Assembly (NCBI GenBank): GCA_031472005.1
Contig: PZJY01000009.1
Coordinates: 2,108,001 to 2,172,000, forward strand
From: Tetracladium setigerum
Taxonomy: Eukaryota; Ascomycota; Leotiomycetes; Helotiales
Direction: 5' to 3'
Length of the DNA: 64,000 nt
Positions within the stretch are counted from its first letter, which is position 1. The number at the start of each line of letters is the position of its first letter. The notes beneath the pieces are model-generated. The model worked only from the letters and a program-made list of their open reading frames with translations. It did not search any database and was not told the DNA's origin. A program made the translations under genes and the position numbers. Positions 23,906-34,776 of the stretch are shown one piece after another.

Positions 23906-25765
23906 ATGGGAACTCCTCTGGACATAGCCGCAGGAGCAGCTGGTTTTGCTTCGCTTGGAGTTATCCTGTTGCAAGGTTGTGTGAAAGGGTTCATCTTGCT
24001 TGCAACAGCTCAGAATTTTGGAAAAGACGCCGATGTTGCCAGGTGCGAGATTGAGTTTCAACAGTATAGACTGTTTCGCTGGGCTGAAAAGGCTGGTTTG
24101 AACGGAGGGTCGCCGAATCGGGCCCTTAATTGGCCGGCTGCAAATGAACAATTGAAGCAGCTCGACAGCTTGGTAAGCTCTACCTCAAAGTTCAAGACAG
24201 AATATGGCTTGGAAATCGTTACGACCGACGACACTGTATCAAACGAAGACCTCGAAGCACCAAAGTCAGGACTTCGAAGGTTGATGGCCCAGGTCAAACC
24301 TGAATTTCATAACGAGTCCGCTAGGGTACTACACAAGGGAACAACAGTGTGGAAGAGACTTAAATGGGCCGCGATCGACAAAACCGGACTCTCGATGTTA
24401 ATGAGCGACATCCAGCGATCCGTGGATAATTTGCATTTCCTTCTCCAGGAATCCGATAATAAGTTTATCCGTGATGGAATGGAAGCACTTCTGAGACATG
24501 TTATCTCACAAGCAACCGATCCAACAGAACTATCCAAGATCGAACATCTTCTGGAACGAAAAAATGACCAAATCACAAAGGCTGAAGAAAATGCAGTCGC
24601 AACAGCATTGAAAATGAAACAGAAGAGATTCCAGCTTGGTTTTGCGGAAGAGACCAAGGCTGCGACGACATCGATACCTCCAACAACTGTTGAGAGCCCT
24701 GCTGTGTTGGGTAAAAAGAGACCTACACAAGTACGCACCCCAAAATCTCGCAAACCATTGTCTTTCGGATTATTAGTGCGAGATTCTCGTGTCCGTGAGA
24801 TATTTCGAGAAATGGCAACTTACGATGGCAAAACTGTCCTGGTTGAGTGGAAGATCGTCGATCAAGGAATTGAATCCAAGCTTAAGCATCGGATCAAAAC
24901 TCTCGCTGCACTTCTGGAAGGGCTGGATAGTCCGACCTTTCACTCCCTAAATTGCTTAGGCTTCCTAAAAGATCCAGGAACCGGAAATTATGGATACGTT
25001 TTCCAGGCGCCATACGAGAAATGTGAAGAGTTTATAACGCTGTCCGATATTCTCAAAAAAGGCAATACACTTCCACCGTTGGGAGATCGAATATCGTTAG
25101 CTACTGCCCTCGCCGAGACAGTGTTGCAGTTACACACATCCGGCTGGCTTCACAAAGGGATACGGTCTGACAACATTCTGTTCTTCCAACAGCCTTCGAC
25201 AAAGACGCGCGTCACTCAGCCATACTTGGAGGGCTACGAGTATGCGAGAGCCGATAACCCTTCTGACATGACAGAATCCCCAATCTTGCAGCAAGAATCG
25301 AATCTCTTTCGACATCCGGCGCTTCTGAAGACAAACAGGGCATCTTTTTGTAAACCGTATGATTTGTACGCTTTTGGGTGCGTGTTGATTGAGATTGGTC
25401 TGTGGCAAGATCTAACTTCAATCTTGCTGCATCGAATCCGCATGAAAGGTCAGAAACAGGGATTCGTCACCGGACGGTTCCCGATGACCGCTGTTACATA
25501 TTCAGGAAAGGCGGAAGCAGCCGAGTTGAATAAAGCCAGGGTGGAATTGTTGAGCGAGAATGAGCCAGGTAGCATTATGGAAGCGCTGGAGTTTTCTGCT
25601 GGACAAAAGTTTGCGGATCTTGTTAGGCTGTGTTTGAATGTACCTAACCAGAGCAGCAGATCATCGGATTCTGACGATGACGACGATGGGGCCGAAGAAG
25701 ATGAGGATCGTTGCATCGGTTTGGAGATGGAGATCCTTCAGAAGCTTCGAGAATACAAGCTCTAA
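23906..25765 (+). CDS. HeLo-domain protein fused to a pseudokinase
   Basis: Single exon, 619 residues from the ATG at 23906; an upstream in-frame ATG at 23867 would add 13 residues, but HeLo proteins normally begin right at the MGTPLDIAAGAAGFASLG-type sequence. The N-terminal 210 residues match the HeLo (prion-inhibition and propagation) domain: hydrophobic first helix, LLATAQNFGKDADVA, RLFRWAEKAGL. In HET-s and relatives this domain inserts into membranes and kills the cell. Residues about 290-600 keep a kinase fold (ALAETVLQLHTSGWLHKGI, YAFGCVLIEIGLW). The HRD motif is HKG (about 416-418), so the catalytic Asp is lost, and the DFG site is replaced by YLEGYEYAR (about 440-448). It is therefore expected to be catalytically dead. 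The C-terminus has a Ser/Asp-rich acidic patch. The HeLo-plus-pseudokinase order is that of MLKL. Confidence 0.87.
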   Translation: MGTPLDIAAGAAGFASLGVILLQGCVKGFILLATAQNFGKDADVARCEIEFQQYRLFRWAEKAGLNGGSPNRALNWPAANEQLKQLDSLVSSTSKFKTEYGLEIVTTDDTVSNEDLEAPKSGLRRLMAQVKPEFHNESARVLHKGTTVWKRLKWAAIDKTGLSMLMSDIQRSVDNLHFLLQESDNKFIRDGMEALLRHVISQATDPTELSKIEHLLERKNDQITKAEENAVATALKMKQKRFQLGFAEETKAATTSIPPTTVESPAVLGKKRPTQVRTPKSRKPLSFGLLVRDSRVREIFREMATYDGKTVLVEWKIVDQGIESKLKHRIKTLAALLEGLDSPTFHSLNCLGFLKDPGTGNYGYVFQAPYEKCEEFITLSDILKKGNTLPPLGDRISLATALAETVLQLHTSGWLHKGIRSDNILFFQQPSTKTRVTQPYLEGYEYARADNPSDMTESPILQQESNLFRHPALLKTNRASFCKPYDLYAFGCVLIEIGLWQDLTSILLHRIRMKGQKQGFVTGRFPMTAVTYSGKAEAAELNKARVELLSENEPGSIMEALEFSAGQKFADLVRLCLNVPNQSSRSSDSDDDDDGAEEDEDRCIGLEMEILQKLREYKL

Positions 25766-26212
25766 CATAATGGCACTACCACAGCCTCTCTATACCACAT
25801 TATTTTAAAGTAAAATGAACGATAAAAGGAGACAAACCAATTGTTGGCCAAATTCATGCAATATCGAAAGTCTAATGATTCCGTTTCCTTGATGTATCAT
25901 CGTGGATTGGATGCTGGCCATCCAGAAAGACGAGGAAGAAAGACATCTGCTTGATATCAAACATTTTGGTGTTGAAAGGTAGCAGAAGAAAATGTCGTGA
26001 AGATGAACAAATTTTATCAAAGAAACCTGGAAACATCGGGATCGGGTTCGAGATTTGCGCCTAGGCACAACAAGACTAATACGCCTAGCGTATCCACGTG
26101 CAAAACACATGACATCAGGTATCTCTACAGCCTCGTTTTCTGAACTTCACTGAAATCAACATGATTATCGTTATTCTCAGTACCTTATATATGAACAGTA
26201 TCCAGTGCTAAG
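25766..26212. other. Intergenic
   Basis: 3' flank of the HeLo-pseudokinase gene and promoter of the small deoxyribosyltransferase-like gene. No protein-like open frame and no repeat is seen. Confidence 0.5.
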
Positions 26213-26870
26213 ATGGCGTCCTCATCGAGTACTCCCTCAAAGGCAACCATAATTCAAGCACCCTCACCCTCCCACTCCCTCGAACTTCTTCCTCCCAACC
26301 CGTAATTTTCCTCTCAGGCAGCATCCTTCCACAGTACGTACCTTCCTAAACAACATTCCAAACCCAGATTCTCTCTCTTAAACATAAACATAAACATTTC
26401 AAAATCGCAAATTCTACAAACAAATACACCCAAAAACTTACTAACACCCCCCAACAGCCCCTCCTGGCAAACAACCCTCTGCCAAACCCTCACCTACCTC
26501 CCCATCACAATCCTCAACCCCCTCCGGCCGGACTGGAACTCCAGCTGGATCGAAGACATCTCCTACGCCCCTTCCGCAACCAAGTACAATGGGAACTTGA
26601 CGGATTGGAACGCGCTGATATCATAGCTGTGTTTTTTGCCAAGGGTACTCAAGCTGCTATCACGTTGATGGAGTTAGGACTGTTTATACGGATGGGGAAG
26701 AAGATGGTCGTTGCTTGTGAGGAGGCTTTTGGAAACGGGGGAATGTGCAGGTTGTTTGTGAGAGGTTTGGAGTCGAGGTTTTGGGGAGTTTGGGGGAGTT
26801 GATTGAGGGCGTGGAGGGGGTTGTGAAGGGGATGGAGGGGGAGGATAGGAGTGCCAGTGGTGGAGTTTGA
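26213..26870 (+). CDS. Nucleoside 2-deoxyribosyltransferase-like protein; three apparent frameshifts
   Basis: Exons 26213-26333 and 26458-26870 around a 124-bp intron (GTACGT, ACTAAC, CAG). Read as given, the frame breaks three times. One extra base at each of the C run 26299-26301, the C run 26568-26571 and the G run 26737-26741 restores 178 residues. The repaired product shows VIFLSGSI, TILNPLRPDWNSSW, a W-E-L-D segment (QVQWELDGLERADIIAVFF), LMELGLFI and KKMVVACEEAF, then a C-terminal GNVQVVCERFGVEVL. This is the pattern of the fungal nucleoside 2-deoxyribosyltransferase-like family (Nuc_deoxyri_tr2), whose Rossmann-like fold binds nucleotides and is related to TIR/SLOG-type folds. Substrate is unknown. 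Three breaks in under 200 codons would normally mean a pseudogene, but all are of the same homopolymer type as elsewhere in the window. Confidence 0.78.
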
Positions 26871-26965
26871 GCTGGACGTTTACTTTGAGACTACTCCTTC
26901 GGCATATTTAGCGATACTCATTTCATACCATTCCGCTATAAATGACCATCATCTCATAAAGCCCA

Positions 26966-29898
26966 TCAATCAATAAACCAGACCTGATCCTCCGCTAACC
27001 TAGTCCCCCAAAATCCATGATTAAACCAATCCCCAATCGTCGGCCACATATACTCCGCGTAGCCCTCACCCCACGTCCTCTCTATAGCTAACTTCAGCAT
27101 CGGATTGGCAAGGTAAGCAGATTCCATCATCTCCTTCATCCTCGTCTTGATCCTCTCCAAAACGGCTTTATACTCTTCTCCCTCTTGATCCTCAATAGCC
27201 AGCAACTCATCCGTAATAGGATCTGCACGTAGTTGCATCGCGAATGGTTCCGCCACAGCCTGAAGCACTGATTCAACTGGACTCAGTGGTGCAACCATTG
27301 TTTGATATAAGGTCCTCGCCAAAACTGGTCTTGTCTTCGGTGTCGGTTTCTGCCTTGGCAAACATGAAGATCCCCAAATCGAAGATTGAGGCTTCTCGAA
27401 TTTCCCATCAACAAGCACACCATCAACCGCATTTCTCTGGAAATGTGGTGTTTCTAACTGATCTTGCGGTGATACCACGAATATCTCCTTGGACTCGTCA
27501 TGCATTAGTGTATGCAGCGGAAATAGATTCTGCGTGCCATAGGCAATCAATTCTTCCGAGCTCAAATCGCGAGTCTGAAGGGCAGTTCTTTTGGTTGCGA
27601 TGAAGAACCACTCGCCATTCGCTGTGTCGCGAAACAATATTTTGGTCTCGGAAATACGCTTCAATCCCTTCCAAGGATGACGAGGCTTCCCATCGTCATA
27701 GGACTTGCGACTCAATCGAAAGCCAGGGTATGAGACCTTGAGGCCTTTGGGCGTGGGATAGCCTGGCTTTTCATCATTCCACCGAACTTGCCGGGTGGAT
27801 TGGTCGAAAATCGTCTTCTCGGTCCTCAAGAAGGATGCAGGCGCCCAGCGGAATCCAGGAGCCGTGAGTCGTTTCTCCTCAAAGAAGATTATCTGCGCTG
27901 GAATGCTACTGAACTTTTTGGCGAGAAGTTCCCAGACTACGCGCATTCTATCACTTTCGGATACGGCAAGGATGGGCTTTTCAGGGAGACTCATAAGAGT
28001 ACCAATACAGAGGGGTTCGTCCGTTGGAACGCTCACACCTCGATGTTTCAGTGCGTCGTCGAGAATCTGTAGATTAGGACCACCAGGAGCATTCTTCCCT
28101 GGACGGAAAAATTGCTGAATTTGAAAGACCTCATTCCTCATGTCGGAAGCCATAATACGCAATCTTAGTTCTGGTAGCTCTTCGTCCATGGTAGCCTTCA
28201 GAGTTTCGAGTGAAATAGCACGATCCGCGAATTGAAAGTAAAGATGGGATGCCAGTGCTCCCTCTTGCAGAGTCCACAGACGTCGTAGCCAGCTTGAGGT
28301 AAAGATCCGCACAAGCATCTCAATTGGTGTCATTGACTTGGAGTCGTAGCATTGGAGACTTGCGTCAAGCACAAGGACAGCTGTAGATAACTTGTAGGTC
28401 GGCCGCATTTTCGTGAGGGATAGCATCTTTGCTGGTCGTGGAGCTACCGGGCAGCAAAGTGTATCCAGCCAAAGAAGTGGAGGCTCGCGAGTTTCAGTCG
28501 AATCAAGAAGGGGGGTATTTTCATTTGGAACTTTTGGTCCATGAAGAGATTGAAGAGGAGGCAGAGCCGCAATAAGCTTTCGGAGCCTCACGAGCTTACA
28601 AGCATGCAGCTCGTTTCCTTTTGGATTTCCCAATCCATCGGCCCATACCTGAGATAAATTAGCGGAATTCGAACGGATGGGGTGTCTCTTACGTGAGATA
28701 AAGCTACATATGGTGTCTGCTTTGTGGAGGTGACTACCTCGATCTTGAGATCCTCTTTCTCGCCAACAAATCTCAACAATGGTAGAGACTCGCCATGTTT
28801 CAGGGCTTTGACTACTTCGACGTTATCAATTGCAATATGTTTGCACTCGCAACCCTCCTCCGCATGGTCCAGACCGTATGTCTTCTCGTCAATTTGATAT
28901 GCTTGACAAAACTCCTCGTCACATCCGACATGAGATCTTTGTGGTAGTCGTTTGTCGAGAAGAGATACGAAATGTTGAGTCTGAAATGTCTTGAATTTAC
29001 TCATGGCTCGTGCAAGATCACTAGGACACCATCCATTCTGACGCATGCGTTCTTTGACTTGTTCTGTAAAGAACTTGGTAGATCCCCATTCATTCGGTGG
29101 CCATTCTTTCGAGTTGGTGAGGAGACAAACAGCCAGCATCGCATTTCCGATTACCTCACCAATCACGCCAATTGAGTCTTTGATAACAGGGTCAAAGTGG
29201 GCAGGCAAATGGTTGTAGAAAAAATGCACTTTGAATAACGAAGGTCGGAGTCTTTTGTATCGAGCAGCGAGCATGTCGCGGGTTGCGATAAACTCAATTG
29301 GAGAGACTGACCAGGAGTCTGTCAGAACTTGCAGAAGATGGCGTGTGGTGAGGTACTGCTGGCCATCTTCTTCTACAATGAAGTCCTTGTAGATTTTTTT
29401 GATGATCTTAGATTTCCTCTTGCGATGAAAAGCTTCTTGGGGAGAGGACTCGGTAATTTGCGGCACATGTTCTGGTCCAGCTGGCTCAGCTTCTGACCGT
29501 GCTGGCTCAGGTTCTGGTCCAGCTGGCTCAGATTCTGGCAACACCACAGGTTCCTCGACTTCGTTTGCATCTAAAACTTCAGCTAATAATCCAAAGAATA
29601 GCCAAGTCTGAAAGAAAGCCTCCAGTTCTTTGATAGGAGTTGGTTGAGCATGCTCAGATATTTCCCACTGAGAAGGAAAGAACTCAAATTAGTACAAGCA
29701 AAACTGCGAGGACAATCGACAATCAGATACAGCACATACTGGAATGTGAGCTGGGTCTTCGAGGTCCGGCAACATTTGAGGCTTTCCCATGCGAATAGGA
29801 TACTTTAAAAACGATCCTCCATCCCATTGGTACTTCGGAAGGTACGGGACCTTGGCAAGAGGAGCCGTCGGATTCTCTGGTATGAGCATGCAATCCAT
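26966..29898 (-). CDS. HET-domain (heterokaryon incompatibility) protein
   Basis: Exons 29898-29740, 29667-28693 and 28648-26966; introns 29668-29739 and 28649-28692 join in frame (938 residues). The start ATG at 29898 gives MDCMLIPENPTAPLAK. The second exon opens with WEISEHAQPTPIKELEAFF and carries a Pro/Glu-rich E-P-A-G-P repeat. The HET domain begins near residue 373 with YVALSHVWADGLGN, split by the second intron after SH, and continues LWLDTLCC, VLVLDASL and SSWLRRLWTLQEGALA, the three conserved HET blocks. HET proteins trigger programmed death when unlike fungal individuals fuse; the domain is distantly TIR-like. The C-terminal 450 residues are specific to a subgroup and unassigned. 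No frame break is seen. Confidence 0.9.
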
Positions 29899-32455
29899 AT
29901 TTGTGAAGTTGACTCGCAACAGACAGATGAAAATAGAATGAAAGTAAACGGAATGAAACGGGAAGGAAGAAGGAAAGGGGAAGGGGGTGGGAGCAACATT
30001 TGATGGCGTTTCGTATTTCAGCCGCCTCGAACTTTTGAGGCTTAAATCGTGAGTCTAGATTCGCTGCGGGTTTTGCGCCTTCAGGAGTGGAACCGAGATA
30101 ACAATTTTTTGGAAGATTCAAAACTTGATCCTCTGTAAAATCGGATACCGCGTCTCTCGACAGGATATATGTGCGTATAACAGTCGAAATTTTGTGCATG
30201 GAAAGAGTTCTCGTCTTGGTTGAAGTTGTTCTTGTCCTTGAAAACGCGATTTCACGGCGCGTCCGCCTGCCAAGCTTTCGACAACCCCTCCGCAATCTTC
30301 CCAATCTTCAGCAGCACCATTCCTCTATCAATTCTCCTCAACCCCAACATATCTTTGTCCTAGACTGCTTCCTCCCAAAACTATAGTCTTTTTGGTTTTT
30401 GGAAACCCAGCTCCTCACTCCTTGTCATCCGCAAGCCTCCCGAGTGGGAATCTGCAGTACATTACATGCTTCTCTGATCCCCCTCTCGCCGTACAGGTCC
30501 CAGGCAAAAGAGGCCGATATCCCAAATGAAGTCCTGGAACCAATAGATCAGATCAGATCTACTGCACTCATCCACGTCTTAGTCAGTACTTCAATACACC
30601 TGCAAGGATAGGAATCAGGTAGATTCTTTGCTGTTGTGCCTACACCCAGAAATCTTTCGCGCCTGCGTAGAACTCCACCAGTTCAACTTGCATTGACAGT
30701 AAGCATGAGTCATTCATTATCTTTTAAACAGATTGGAGGTAGAAGGGGCAGACAATCTGGGAAGTGTTTGGGTTTTGTATAGATGGAGGGTGGTTCTATG
30801 CCGGTGTATAAACAATTTGGACAAGTCCGGAGAGAAGAACTTGATGAGGAGGCATTGTAGGTAGGTAGGTTAGTCTGAATTCTCTCCAAACCCTGATGAC
30901 GAGATTGCGACGCGCTCTGGATCGGTGTTGCATCGAGGGGCATGAAGAGTGTAGGAGTGTGAGGTTGAACTCGTTGGAAGCGCCTCGACAGGGCTGACAA
31001 AGATCTCCGGACTCCCAAATTGGGCACTTGGGCTCTTCGTTTCAACACCACAACCCAGCAGCACAACAAGGATCATCGTCGTCAATTACCCACAGACAAT
31101 CTAAAGAAGCAGCAGATTTCGTATGTACGTAAGTAGGGACGGTATTGATACCTAGAAAAACCACGGTGGATCAAGAACGAATATTTTCAGAAATAGAACA
31201 GCACTCCTTCACATATTTTATCTCTCCTGCAAGAATCAGTGCTCATCAACACTGACTGGACAGGGACAAATAGTAATTACCTGGTTCATGGTATCCGGAG
31301 GAAAGCTGTAATACCTTTACTATATATTTATCACCCAATGATAATACGCGAAGAACTGGTGGATGGTTTTCATGCAGCGGTTGACATGACAGCACTCTGG
31401 TGACGCCATTCCTTTATTTATGATAGCTGCACACGCGTTGAACTCTTGACTTGAAATGGCACGGAATATGAATGAGTTGACTATTGTCCAGAATCTCTTA
31501 TCGCATGCTTTTCTTGGATTTTTGCCTTTTTACGCAAGGAAAGGGATTGCAATTGTCGTCGTCTTCGCGGATCTTTATAGATCAAGCCAAAACAAATGGA
31601 ACTAACGAGCTCCAAATATCATCATCTCGAAACCTTCAATCCGATTATATTCTCCAAGAATTAGATCTTCCTTCATTCTTTTTTCTCCTCTCGTGAATTA
31701 CAATCTCACAAGTTCCAGATAGTGATTTAAGAATTTTATAATCGAAGTAGCGAAGTTAGTTTGTTGAACCCGTTGGTCTTGAGGTTGTGTTATGAGCCTC
31801 AAAAGTTACGAGCCCACAAGTTATGAGCCTCGCAGTCTGAGGCAGGATCGCAGCAACCTGAAAAGCATACCGACCTCATCATAACGGTGTAATCATTTCA
31901 ATCTCAGTCAATTGACTTTGAAAACAAGACCTGGGAACACATACCAAATAATAATCTGGAATGAAGAAGATGGAATGCAAACCTTCAAGCGAGCTAGCAA
32001 CGTTTTCGATTCTATGCGAATTACAGCGGAAAGAGGGCATTGAGGTAGAAGGGGGAGTCAGATAGGTGCTTCTACTATCTAATTAAATTTTCACATTTCC
32101 ACAATTTTCGATCCTTTTGAAATTGTATTCTTTATTTATTGCTATTTTGAGATGTATGCTTTGCATGATTAGCTAGGTAATCCGAGGAACCTATCACGCC
32201 CTCGAAGATAGCAATTTATTGCTCTGCAAAAGAAACAGCATTGTTAGGTTGTGTGTAGGAATCCTTGCCTGCACGATAACCTTCAAGTTATCCTTCTCGC
32301 CAATAGGTATCATAATTTAAACTCCGAATGCAGCTTGACTATATAAAATTATTTAAAACATAGTAAATGAACATATCATGCAAATGTATCAAGTACTTGT
32401 CAGTCTCCAAACAGCGCCTGATTTTTGGAGAACAGAACTTGTCAAGTTCATTAGT
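29899..32455. other. Long gene-poor stretch
   Basis: About 2.5 kb without a supported gene. A minus-strand open frame (29723-30304) overlaps the HET 5' end and has coding-like but unassigned composition around 30060-30130. Near 31790-31835 the phrase ttatgagcctc occurs twice and ttacgagccc once. No transposon ends or structural RNA were recognised. Confidence 0.45.
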
Positions 32456-33543
32456 CTACTCGAGCACAATGACATCCCTCACGTCGTCTTCATCCCCAGA
32501 GGAATCACCTGTCAGATCGATCGTTGTATTGTACCTATGACGTTTGGCGAAGCGTTCAGATTTGTTTCGGGTACTATCGTTTCTCTCGCGTTTAACTTTT
32601 TGGACGACTGGCTTTACATCTGGCGAGTTACGCAAATCCTCTGGCTCTGGGGTGCGCTCGATAATATGGAGCTGTTGGAGGGCCTCTGTTCATAGATTAT
32701 TTACATACTCAAAATTGTCCAATTCGAAAACATACCCTTGGATCGGTACTGGAAAACAAAATTGGCAATCGGAGACTGTTTACCGTCGAGACGATCGACA
32801 AGGAAGTGAGTTAATGAAGAAGAAGTAGCCGAAGACCTTCCATGACTACTCTTATTTAGCAACTCAATTCCCGATAGAATAGAAAAAAGACCTACACCAC
32901 TCCATGAGACTTTGCCTGGCCCTTCAGTGCCTTCTCGTGAACTTCAGAACTGTCACTCTCTAGTGCAAGTTTCCTCTCCTGTTTTGGAACCGAAATCGGA
33001 AGCGAAGCCCGGAACACCTTGACTTGGATCATGCCCACCGTGGACATGCGCTTGATCTCTGTTTTAATATCGCCTTCTCCTAATTTTTGATCATCGGACG
33101 CTAAGCCGAGTTATTTTGTGTTCAACTTCGATCAAAACTGCACTCTACTTACTAGTCTTGATATTTGCAAATTTGAAATGGTGCACCCGTCCCTGCTTTG
33201 TCTCCGGATTCCAAGTGGCAGCGCCTACCACTTGTCTTATTTGACGTGTTTTCAGTTTTTGCTCGGCGGTCTGGATAACCTTGCCGGATACCCACCTCCC
33301 ATCCACATATACCTCAAAACTGAGAGACGGGGAAGTTGGCCTGAATGACGGTTCGAGAACCATTTGCACGATAAATTCCGCATCTGTGATAGACTCGACG
33401 TACTTAGAAACTGTCTTGTCCGCTAGGTGGGCGGCTTGAGTTCCGAGTATTTCGTCCATGTTCTCGTCTGTATACTCGAGAAGAGGCTGATCGTTAACCT
33501 GGATAGTCACTTCAATCCCTGGTAGGGTGGGAAAGATTGCCAT
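32456..33543 (-). CDS. DUF7918-domain protein
   Basis: Four exons: 33543-33153, 33100-32896, 32845-32736 and 32685-32456. All three introns are 50-52 bp with GTAAGT, GTAGGT or GTATGT donors, and the exons sum to 311 codons plus stop. The N-terminus MAIFPTLPGIEVTIQVNDQP is the usual opening of the fungal DUF7918 family. Its other hallmarks follow: SFEVYVDGRWVSG, KFANIKT, MIQVKVFRAS, VHEKALKGQAKSH, FVFQYRSKEALQQLHII and RTPEPE. The C-terminus is basic then acidic (TGDSSGDEDDV), which suggests a nuclear or nucleic-acid-associated protein, but no function is known. The family is expanded in plant-associated ascomycetes. Confidence 0.8.
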
Positions 33544-34283
33544 ATTGTCGCAGATAATTCTTCAAGATCTGTTTTCTTGTAGATTCTACGTTAGCGTTCA
33601 GATCAGATCCAACTCTCAATCCAACTCTCAAGAACGGGTAGTCGCCAAGCTCAAGCTGCCGGGGAGCCAGCTAATACTTACGCTCTGGCTGTATGGAGCG
33701 GTGGAAAACGTTGAATGCGGGTTGCAAAGAACTTCGCGGACCAAACCAGTCGTGGAAGGCGAGTGGGTTGGTTGTGTGATCGTTCTGAGGTTGATAGTTC
33801 TGAGGTAGATCGTTGTGAAATGAGGCTGAGGGAAGGGAAACCAGTGGGACGCAACCAGAATGAGAAATCGCGGCCCGCACAAGTGCTTGCTTGGCAAAAT
33901 CACGCTCAAACTCGAAATTTATCTTGGCACACGTGATTTCTATCGCGCAGCTTCGCGAACAATCATGTCTTTGGATTTTAGGGAGAGAGGATAAACGGAA
34001 AGCGTATGGTAATATTCCCAGAATCACTTCTAGTTGGTTCGTACAGTGAACTAGATTCGGTTTATGAAAGGAGACGAGGACCATAATGGTACAGTACCTA
34101 GCCATCGTTTCAGGATGACATGACAGCAGCTTCTTTTGACTTGAGTCCATTCATTGCGCCGTTACCCTACAAAGCGTCAGATATCAACACAAATAGGCGA
34201 GCGATACACTCTGTGCATTGTCCACACGAGTAATTAAAACTCTGCTGTAGTTCGGAAATCCCATACGAAGACCAGTTGCCAGA
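33544..34283. other. Intergenic
   Basis: Contains the DUF7918 promoter and the 3' flank of the RidA gene. A 159-codon minus-strand frame (33671-34150) has no recognisable domain and unremarkable composition, so it is not called as a gene. Confidence 0.45.
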
Positions 34284-34776
34284 TCATTTGTTGGGGACAG
34301 CAACAACCAAGTCAACAGAATAACACATGCCCGGCTTGTGAAAGGCTGCAACCCCATTGAATGACAAGGAACTCTTCCAGATATCTCCCTTCCACTCATC
34401 AGGAATAACAGACAATTGACCTTCAACAATATCCTTTCCAAATCCCTCATCGAACTTACTGTTTTGTTATTAGCAAATTGGCAAGAAGTTAAAGAGCGGG
34501 GTAAACCTACTTGAAGCTCACATTACGGTGAACGATATCCTTCAATTCGCAGCCAAGCTCTTGTAGAATGTTCACAATGTTTCCCCAAACAATTGCGGCT
34601 TGTTTGAAGAGATCATTCTCTACTCCTTCCATGAGCTCACCGGTAGAAGGATCAGATGCCCATTGTGTGGAGATATAGGCGAGACTGGTGTTTGGTGGGA
34701 CGATGCTCACGCTTGAGTAGAGATTCTTGTGTGAAGGTGAGCCAGCTTGAGTATTGAAGTGGGTAGGGGAAGGCAT
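34284..34776 (-). CDS. RidA/YjgF-family protein
   Basis: Two exons, 34776-34511 and 34458-34284, with intron 34459-34510 (GTAGGT donor, GCTAATAAC branch); 146 residues. It opens MPSPTHFNTQAGSPSHKNLYSS. The family core is SLAYISTQWASDPSTGELMEG, then the helix DLFKQAAIVWGNIVNILQELGCELKDIVHRNV, and the C-terminal KPGMCYSVDLVVAVP. Canonical RidA deaminates reactive imines from amino-acid metabolism. The usual catalytic Arg in the IRVE-like strand is not seen here, so this belongs to a divergent Rid subgroup and its activity is open. Confidence 0.82.

Noticed and set aside
29723..30304. 193-codon minus-strand frame overlapping the HET gene 5' end
   Set aside because: Its last third runs over the HET first exon and intron in another frame, and no domain or plausible splice model was found.
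33671..34150. 159-codon minus-strand frame between DUF7918 and RidA genes
   Set aside because: Starts with an ATG but has no recognisable domain, no signal peptide and overlaps the expected DUF7918 promoter.
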